Source: CAIXLI01 sp964587125 (GTDB taxonomy: Bacteria; Pseudomonadota; Alphaproteobacteria; UBA9219). Taken from it: a stretch of DNA of 64,000 nucleotides. Both the position numbers and the translations under genes were made by a program. The stretch covers positions 55,246-119,245 of the forward strand of contig CAZPKC010000004.1 in assembly GCA_964587125.1 (NCBI GenBank), written 5' to 3'. Shown here piece after piece: positions 58,850 to 64,000 of the stretch. Numbering within the stretch: position 1 is the stretch's first letter; each line of letters starts with the position of its first letter. The notes under the pieces are model-generated. The model was not told where the DNA came from and did no database searches. It saw only the letters and a list, made by a program, of their open reading frames with translations.

Positions 58850-60754
58850 ATGAAGAAACCGATCAAAATCTTTTTTCTTATTCTAGTCCTTATCGCCGCC
58901 GTTTTTGCCGGAGCGGCGGCGATTGTCGGCGCGATGGATGCCGATAAATACCGTCCGCAACTGGCCAGAATGCTCAGCGCGAAGGCTGGACGCGCGGTCA
59001 AGCTCAACGGATCCCTCTCTTTTTCGCTGGGGCTTTCCGGCATCCGGGTTTCGGTCGAGGACGCGTCGTTGGCTAATCCCGAAGGGGCAAGCCGCCCTTT
59101 CTTGGCGAGCATGGGCAAGATCACTCTTGGCATCGACGCGTTGCCGCTTTTGCAACAGCGCCTCAAGATCAACGAACTGTCGATAGAAAACGCCGATATT
59201 CTTTTGGAAACCGATGCGGCCGGACATCGCAACTGGGATTTCGGCAATGCCGCGCCGCAAACGGCGGAAAACAAAGCGCCTTCAGAGGCTTCTCAGCCGC
59301 GCGGCGTTTCGTTGAGCGTCGATAACCTCAACATCGTCAACAGCCAGATAGCTTTTCTCGGCGCGGACGGAAAGCGCGAAGGCGTGAATATTTCCGCCCT
59401 GAATTTGATCATGCGCGGAACGGGCGCGGAATTGTTCGTGAACGGCGACGTCAACGGCGTGCCGATCGAGGCGGATTTTAAAACAAGCCTGGCCGATTTT
59501 CTAAATCCGTCGCCGTTTTCGGTCTCGGTCGATGCGACATACGATCTTCTTCATCTGACGGCGCAAGGCAAAATTGACATCGGCGCGGGTAAGGCCGAAT
59601 TTTCTTCTTATGAAGTTTCGTCGAGAGAGACGAAAATATCGGGCGATTTTAACGTTTCATGGAGCGGCGCGCGTCCGGGAGTGCGCGGAACGCTTAACAG
59701 CGATCATCTTAATCTGGCTGATTTCAGATCGGGCATCCTCACGACGAACGGCGGCGGCAAGGAAACGTCCGTGTCGGCTTCGGAACCGCAGGAGAACGAG
59801 CGTTTGTTCAGTAACGATCCGTTGCCGACGGACGCGTTGAAGGCGGTCGATGCCGCCCTGACGGTCAAGGTCAAAGAATTTCCCATTGGCAAAGGCGCAT
59901 TAAACCAGATCGACGCCAAGCTGGTTTTATCCAATGGAAATCTAACGTTGTTTCCCGTCAAGGCCCGCATCGGCACGAACGCCGTCGATGTCAAAGCCGT
60001 TCTTGACGCGAACGCTTCGCCCGCGCGCGTGGATATCGGCATGAGTGCAAACGGAGTCGATTTAGGCGATTTGCAGAAATTGGCCGATATGCTTGCCTTT
60101 ATGACGGGCAAGGCCGGAGCCGACGTCCAATTGACGGGCGCGGGAAACACCGCGCACGACATCGCGTCGAGCCTTGGCGGAGTCGTTAGCGTCACGGCGG
60201 AAAAAGGCGAGATATTGACGGGAACTGCCGCAAGCGTTTCTTCCCTTCTTGCTTCCGTGTTCAGCGCGGGAAGCGCCGACGACGCGCTCAACTGCCTTGC
60301 CGCGCGCTTTATCGTGAAAGGGGGCGTCATGACAGATAACGGGATTTTGATCGACTCGGCCGCTTCGACGGTCGCCGGAAAAGGCGTCGTCAATTTGGGC
60401 AACGAGACGATGAAACTGTCATTACGCGCCAGATCGAAACTCGTCGATATCGGCGGATTGATCCCGTCTTTGGAAATCGAAGGCTCTTTAACCAACCCAA
60501 AGTATTCGGTCGATGCGAAAAGCATCGTCAAGAACGTCGTCGGGTCGCTGATGAGCGGGGACGTCGATGTGATCGCGAGTTCGGTTCCGGAAATTCAAAC
60601 GGCGCCCGCGGGGCAAAACGCCTGCGTCTATACGCTCGACCACCCCGCAAAAGCCGCGTCTTCCGGCATCCTGCCCGCGGATGCTATCGGCAAAGCCAGC
60701 CAGAAGATACAGAATATCGGAAATTCATTGGTTAAGGGGCTGCTGGGCCAGTAA
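58850..60754 (+). CDS. AsmA family envelope protein
   Basis: A 634-residue protein anchored by an N-terminal helix (about 6-26, IFFLILVLIAAVFAGAAAIV) followed by the AsmA N-domain (YRPQLARMLSAKAGRAVKLN, LGIDALPLLQQRLKINELSI, ILLETDAAGHRNWDFG). The large periplasmic beta-rich region and the C-terminal AsmA_2 domain (SLGGVVSVTAEKGEI, AASTVAGKGVVNLGNETMKL) are of the VPS13-like, phospholipid-bridge type. AsmA proteins influence outer-membrane lipid balance. It stands alone between palindrome C2 and tRNA-Asp. Confidence 0.9.
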   Translation: MKKPIKIFFLILVLIAAVFAGAAAIVGAMDADKYRPQLARMLSAKAGRAVKLNGSLSFSLGLSGIRVSVEDASLANPEGASRPFLASMGKITLGIDALPLLQQRLKINELSIENADILLETDAAGHRNWDFGNAAPQTAENKAPSEASQPRGVSLSVDNLNIVNSQIAFLGADGKREGVNISALNLIMRGTGAELFVNGDVNGVPIEADFKTSLADFLNPSPFSVSVDATYDLLHLTAQGKIDIGAGKAEFSSYEVSSRETKISGDFNVSWSGARPGVRGTLNSDHLNLADFRSGILTTNGGGKETSVSASEPQENERLFSNDPLPTDALKAVDAALTVKVKEFPIGKGALNQIDAKLVLSNGNLTLFPVKARIGTNAVDVKAVLDANASPARVDIGMSANGVDLGDLQKLADMLAFMTGKAGADVQLTGAGNTAHDIASSLGGVVSVTAEKGEILTGTAASVSSLLASVFSAGSADDALNCLAARFIVKGGVMTDNGILIDSAASTVAGKGVVNLGNETMKLSLRARSKLVDIGGLIPSLEIEGSLTNPKYSVDAKSIVKNVVGSLMSGDVDVIASSVPEIQTAPAGQNACVYTLDHPAKAASSGILPADAIGKASQKIQNIGNSLVKGLLGQ

Positions 60755-60761
60755 ATCGCGG

Positions 60762-60791
60762 TTGACAAAGGCGGCGCAGGTCGCCTAAACC
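60762..60791 (+). promoter_or_regulatory. Probable promoter of tRNA-Asp
   Basis: TTGACA at 60762-60767 is a perfect -35. TAAACC at 60786-60791 follows after 18 bases as a weak -10. The tRNA begins 39 bases beyond. Confidence 0.45.
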
Positions 60792-60830
60792 TTGCGGCCT
60801 GCTTGTCGAAAACGGTTGTTTTTGCCTTGC

Positions 60831-60908
60831 GCGGGTGTAGCTCAGTTGGTTTAGAGCGTCGGCCTGTCACGCCGAAGGTCGCGGGTTCAAGTCCCGTCAC
60901 TCGCGCCA
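60831..60908 (+). tRNA. tRNA-Asp (anticodon GTC)
   Basis: GCGGGTG pairs with CACTCGC (one G-T pair). The anticodon loop CTGTCAC reads GTC between GCGGCC-like arms (tcggc / gccga), the T arm is GCGGGTTCAAGTCCCGT, and the discriminator G is followed by an encoded CCA. A tyrosine integrase gene begins 166 bases downstream in the same orientation, so the tRNA 3' end is the probable attachment site. Confidence 0.95.
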
Positions 60909-61073
60909 TTCCCTAGTCCGGAGTGGTCCAAGAAAGTCTAAATGGACTTTGTTTTTCTGGTTTTTTGTTGATTTTAGCGTCTATTGTCTTCCAAAGAAAT
61001 TTGTTGAAATCCCCGTCAAAGTCGGGGTAGCATTTGGGGTAGATCGAGACTTTAGTTCGGAGTTACCCCGAAT

Positions 61074-62267
61074 ATGCCCCTGACAGATACCGCCGTTCGC
61101 CGCGCAGCGGCCAAGAAAAAGCCCTATAAAATGTATGATTCGGGAGGCTTGTTCCTTCTGATGATGCCCAATGGCGGCAAGTGGTGGCGGTTCAAATATC
61201 GCTTTAATAACAAGGAAAAATTGCTGTCTTTAGGAACCTTCCCCGACATTTCTTTGAAATCGGCGCGAGACAGGCGCGATCAGGAACGTAGGAAACTGGC
61301 CGATAAGATCGACCCTTCTATTAACCGGAAAGCTATAAAAGCGGCATGGGTCGATAGTCAGGCCAACAGTTTTGAGGTGGTCGCGAGGGAGTGGATGGAT
61401 AAGCAGTCCGCCGTTTGGTCGCCCTCGAACACGAACAAAATCAAGCGGCATCTTGAGTTAAACATCTTCCCTTGGCTTGGTCAGCGGCCAATTGCGGACA
61501 TAACGCCGCCGGAATTGTTGGCAAATCTGCGCCGTATGGAAGCTCGTGGGGCTGTTGGCGCGGCGCATCGTGTTATGCAGACCTGTGGGCAGATATTCCG
61601 TTACGCAATCGCCACAGGCCGCTCCACACGCGATCCTGCTGCTGATTTGCGTGGTGCGTTGCAGCCTATGGCAAAAGAAAAACATCGCGCCGCCGTGACA
61701 GCCCCCGAAGCCATTGGGCCGCTACTTCGCGCCCTTCACGCTTATCATGGCAGCGTTATTGTTCGCTGTGCTTTGCGGCTTGCGCCGCTAACCTTTGTTC
61801 GTCCCGGGGAGTTGCGCAAAGCTGAATGGAAAGAAATCAATCTTGATAAAGCCGAATGGAACATTCCCGCTGAACGCATGAAAATGCGCGAACCTCATCT
61901 TGTTCCCTTGTCGCATCAGGCTATAGAGGTCTTGGCAGAACTGCGTCCCCTGACCGGACGAGGGACATATCTTTTTCCAAGTCCCCGTTCCAATCTGCGA
62001 CCAATGAGCGATAACGCCGTTTTAAGTGCTATGCGTCGCATGGGTATTGGCAAAGATGAAATGACAGGTCATGGCTTCCGCGCAATGGCACGGACGGTTC
62101 TCGATGAGGTTTTGCATGTTCGCCCTGATTATATTGAACACCAGCTTGCTCATGCTGTCCGCGATCCGAACGGCAGGGCCTATAACCGCACAGCCCATTT
62201 ACCTGAACGCCGGAAGATGATGCAAAAATGGGCGGATTACTTGGACAAGCTAAAGAAGACCAAATAA
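61074..62267 (+). CDS. P4-type tyrosine integrase
   Basis: A 397-residue site-specific recombinase. The N-terminal DUF4102 arm-binding domain (LTDTAVRRAAAKKKPYKMYD, GGKWWRFKYRF) is followed by a SAM-like core-binding domain (about 95-190) and the catalytic domain with Arg in FVRPGELRKAEW (near 245), His-x-x-Arg in GHGFRAMARTVL (near 324), His in HQLAHAVRD and the nucleophile Tyr in GRAYNRTAHL (near 370). All catalytic residues are present. It adjoins tRNA-Asp, as expected for an integrative element using that tRNA as attB. The matching attR is outside the window. Confidence 0.94.
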   Translation: MPLTDTAVRRAAAKKKPYKMYDSGGLFLLMMPNGGKWWRFKYRFNNKEKLLSLGTFPDISLKSARDRRDQERRKLADKIDPSINRKAIKAAWVDSQANSFEVVAREWMDKQSAVWSPSNTNKIKRHLELNIFPWLGQRPIADITPPELLANLRRMEARGAVGAAHRVMQTCGQIFRYAIATGRSTRDPAADLRGALQPMAKEKHRAAVTAPEAIGPLLRALHAYHGSVIVRCALRLAPLTFVRPGELRKAEWKEINLDKAEWNIPAERMKMREPHLVPLSHQAIEVLAELRPLTGRGTYLFPSPRSNLRPMSDNAVLSAMRRMGIGKDEMTGHGFRAMARTVLDEVLHVRPDYIEHQLAHAVRDPNGRAYNRTAHLPERRKMMQKWADYLDKLKKTK

Positions 62268-62336
62268 CTCCGCGACAGCGGAAGTTCATCTTCAATATTT
62301 GCATCATTCATTTGCAAGTTTTGGAGCGGCGGCAAA

Positions 62337-62777
62337 CTACTTGGACTTTGGTCGATCCCCTAAATCTTGGAAAAAGCGAAGAAGATAGCCATCAGGGTCC
62401 AGAACAATAAACTGGCGATTACCTACCTCGACATCGTCTGCGCGATACCATTTTTCTTCCATGGGAAGAAAGATCGTCGCTCCGGCTTTCTGGACGCGCG
62501 CATATAAATCATCAACTGCGGTGGTTTCGATTTGAAAATTAATGCCTCGTCCAAAAGGAACTTCAAGTGGTGCGGCAATCCAGCTTCTCTTACTGCCCGG
62601 AACAATTTCATCCAGCATAATCCGAGCGCCTTGACGCTCAAGCATCGCAAAACCAGTCTCTTCGCGTTGATATTGGATGCTGAATCCGAGAACGCCCGTG
62701 TAAAAGGCCAAACTGATCTTGATGTTTGTGCACATAAGCTCTGGTGTCAGAGCGGTTATTAGGGGGTTATTGATCAT
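62337..62777 (-). CDS. VOC (glyoxalase/bleomycin-resistance) superfamily protein
   Basis: A 146-residue protein with two beta-alpha-beta-beta-beta repeats: LITALTPELMCTNIKISLAF, YTGVLGFSIQYQREETGFAM, then INFQIETTAVDDLYARVQKA and FIVLDPDGYLLRFFQDLG. Acidic residues at the strand ends (ExxT-type and LLRF positions) suit a metal or ligand site. The substrate is unknown. It is cargo of the tRNA-Asp element, opposite to the integrase, 69 bases past its stop. Confidence 0.85.
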   Translation of the reverse strand: MINNPLITALTPELMCTNIKISLAFYTGVLGFSIQYQREETGFAMLERQGARIMLDEIVPGSKRSWIAAPLEVPFGRGINFQIETTAVDDLYARVQKAGATIFLPMEEKWYRADDVEVGNRQFIVLDPDGYLLRFFQDLGDRPKSK

Positions 62778-62832
62778 AGGAAACTCATAAGTTGATGCTG
62801 TTGTCGTGAGGCTATCTTACCCGCGACGGTTC

Positions 62833-63390
62833 TTAGGTTCTGAGTTTTTCAAGCCTCCGCTCAAGCCAATATGTTTGGGCTGTTGTGCCGTCAGCAAAGC
62901 GCATGGGTTCATCTGCAATTATCTTCGCGCCGTTCTTGATTTGCTTTTCAATCCAGCAAGTGTTGTCGCTTCTGATTGCATATACAGCTTTTTCGCAACC
63001 ATGTTCTGTTGCCCAATTATCGTGCATGGTACACAAGGTTTTTGTGATTGAAGTATGTCTAACTTCGGGCAAAACATATGCGGCTCTAAAATACGCAGTC
63101 TTACCTGTAGCATCACTATCCCAAATGGTTGCTGACATAGCCCCCACAAGTTTATCTCCCACGAAAGCTCCAAACATAGCTCTATCGCATGTTTCGGTGC
63201 AGACGGCGCGCCAATCTCCCGACGATTGAGAAAGCTCTTCCTCCGGATTAATATAAAAAAACCGACGATCTTTTTCAGTAATAGCTTTTACGCGCAGTCT
63301 TTGATACGCAACGGCATCATCGGGACGAAGCGTCCGAAACGCTAGTTCCCTAAAGGGCATTTGAAGAATTGAAGTGGCCGCTATGCTCAT
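62833..63390 (-). CDS. GNAT family N-acetyltransferase
   Basis: A 185-residue acetyltransferase-fold protein: FRTLRPDDAVAYQRLRVKAI at the start, FGAFVGDKLVGAMSATIWDS in the middle, the acetyl-CoA region YVLPEVRHTSITKTLCTMHD (a modified A motif) and VYAIRSDNTCWIEKQIKNGA near the end. The substrate is unknown. The ATG at 63390 overlaps the stop of the upstream XRE regulator (ATGA), so the two are translated together. Confidence 0.8.
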   Translation of the reverse strand: MSIAATSILQMPFRELAFRTLRPDDAVAYQRLRVKAITEKDRRFFYINPEEELSQSSGDWRAVCTETCDRAMFGAFVGDKLVGAMSATIWDSDATGKTAYFRAAYVLPEVRHTSITKTLCTMHDNWATEHGCEKAVYAIRSDNTCWIEKQIKNGAKIIADEPMRFADGTTAQTYWLERRLEKLRT

Positions 63391-64000
63391 TTTAAGATTT
63401 CCGCCTTTTCCCATGCCGCATCGAATGCAACCTTATATGCCTCTGCGAAGGGGCTTGCTTTATGAAGAACAACGTGAGGTGAAGGTTCTCCGTCGAAAGA
63501 AATCAACGCAAAATTATCGCTGAATGTGTAGAAAGAAACCTTGGGCATGTTGGGCGTTCTTTGCTGCTTGCGCATTTCTGCCCACGCAGATTTAAATTCA
63601 CCTTCACAAGCCAAAATGCGCCCCGTAACGCCTTTTGTTTTTGCTAATTCGGCCATTCTCGCCCGGTGTTCCGCTAACCGGCCATTGGCACGTTGTAAAT
63701 CGCGCTCATCAGTTACGGAAATACAAACCTCGCCGCCAAACTTTTCTAGATATGAATATGTCAACTCAGTAAAGTCTCTAAATCTGGAAAGACCATCGAA
63801 TATCTCAATGCCTTGCGGACGGCGTCTTATCCCTTCGTTTTCTGTAAATTCAATTCCCGCATCGCTGAAAACGCGCACGATCTTGTCCATTGTTCCGGTT
63901 CGCGCGTGTTTGTCCCCGCGTTCGATGTTTAAGATGCTTTCTTTGCTGATGACCTGCTCCCCAATTATGTACCAGCGGCAGGTTGAGTCTTTGGGTTTTG
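63387..64000 (-). CDS. XRE-family HTH regulator, 5' end cut by the window edge
   Basis: The frame stays open upstream of the internal ATG at 63890 to the right edge and reads WYIIGEQVISKESILNIERG, the second half of an XRE helix-turn-helix with its conserved I-x-x-I-E-R-G ending. KIVRVFSDAGIEFTENEGIR follows, which is the usual linker of such regulators in alphaproteobacteria. The remaining 140 residues form an effector-like domain (ISVTDERDLQRANGRLAEHR, FYTFSDNFALISFDGEPSPH) of unknown family. The true start lies beyond the window. The regulator is coupled to the GNAT gene by a 4-base overlap, suggesting a regulator-enzyme or toxin-antitoxin-like pair. Confidence 0.78.
   Translation of the reverse strand, partial: KPKDSTCRWYIIGEQVISKESILNIERGDKHARTGTMDKIVRVFSDAGIEFTENEGIRRRPQGIEIFDGLSRFRDFTELTYSYLEKFGGEVCISVTDERDLQRANGRLAEHRARMAELAKTKGVTGRILACEGEFKSAWAEMRKQQRTPNMPKVSFYTFSDNFALISFDGEPSPHVVLHKASPFAEAYKVAFDAAWEKAEILK

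Overview
The window reads as a piece of an alphaproteobacterial chromosome. The evidence is a set of lineage-typical genes: the HemY/mitofilin-like/DUF1192 string, DUF2336, a DUF4164-like protein with zapA, 6S RNA and 5-formyl-THF cyclo-ligase, ubiquinone genes (polyprenyl diphosphate synthase, ubiE), Flp pilin, and TTAACCAT boxes of the type bound by CtrA. Codon use is moderately GC-rich (CGC, GCG, ATC and GAC favoured). A Rhodospirillales- or Micavibrio-like organism would fit, but the species cannot be named from sequence alone.

Layout. 0-6.7 kb: two tandem Flp pilin genes (one cut by the edge), a long-chain polyprenyl diphosphate synthase, the mitofilin-like/HemY/DUF1192 operon and DUF2336. 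6.7-7.6 kb: a low-GC gap. 7.6-11.8 kb: an FkbH-like HAD protein with an extra N-terminal domain, a redoxin/2OG-oxygenase fusion and an unknown gene. 12-19.3 kb: typA with a duplicated 3' end, a promoter with an unidentified short transcript, then pheS, a half-size DMT transporter, pheT, rplT and rpmI. 19.5-26.1 kb: an orphan zeta-toxin-like kinase, ubiE, gpmI-envC, and DUF4164-zapA-6S RNA-fau. 26.2-30.7 kb: DEAD-box helicase, cold-shock protein and a large OmpA protein with four Cys/Trp repeats. 30.9-33.6 kb: tRNA-Leu and a VanX-like dipeptidase/PLP dehydratase pair facing a C39-like protease. 33.6-49.4 kb: PBP1A, ftsH, four unknown genes with nearly identical CtrA-type promoters, yebC, ychF, a membrane protein with DnaJ-type zinc knuckles, and uvrA. 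49.6-60.8 kb: ssb, a GIY-YIG gene nested in palindromic repeats, pgk, the overlapping pyrB-plsY-dprA-topA operon, a pseudouridine synthase carrying an in-frame palindrome, and AsmA. 60.8-64 kb: tRNA-Asp, a P4-type integrase, a VOC protein and an XRE-GNAT pair, which is one end of an integrative element running off the window.

Most genes are housekeeping: translation, cell wall and division, DNA repair and topology, quinone and lipid synthesis, glycolysis. The more unusual material is structural. There are at least three families of short palindromic repeats, one of them inside a coding sequence. There is a scar-like duplication of the typA 3' end with recoded codons. Four genes of unknown function share a promoter architecture with a TTAACCAT box exactly 30 nt upstream of the -10. 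All functional calls were made by eye from motifs and context; no database search was run.
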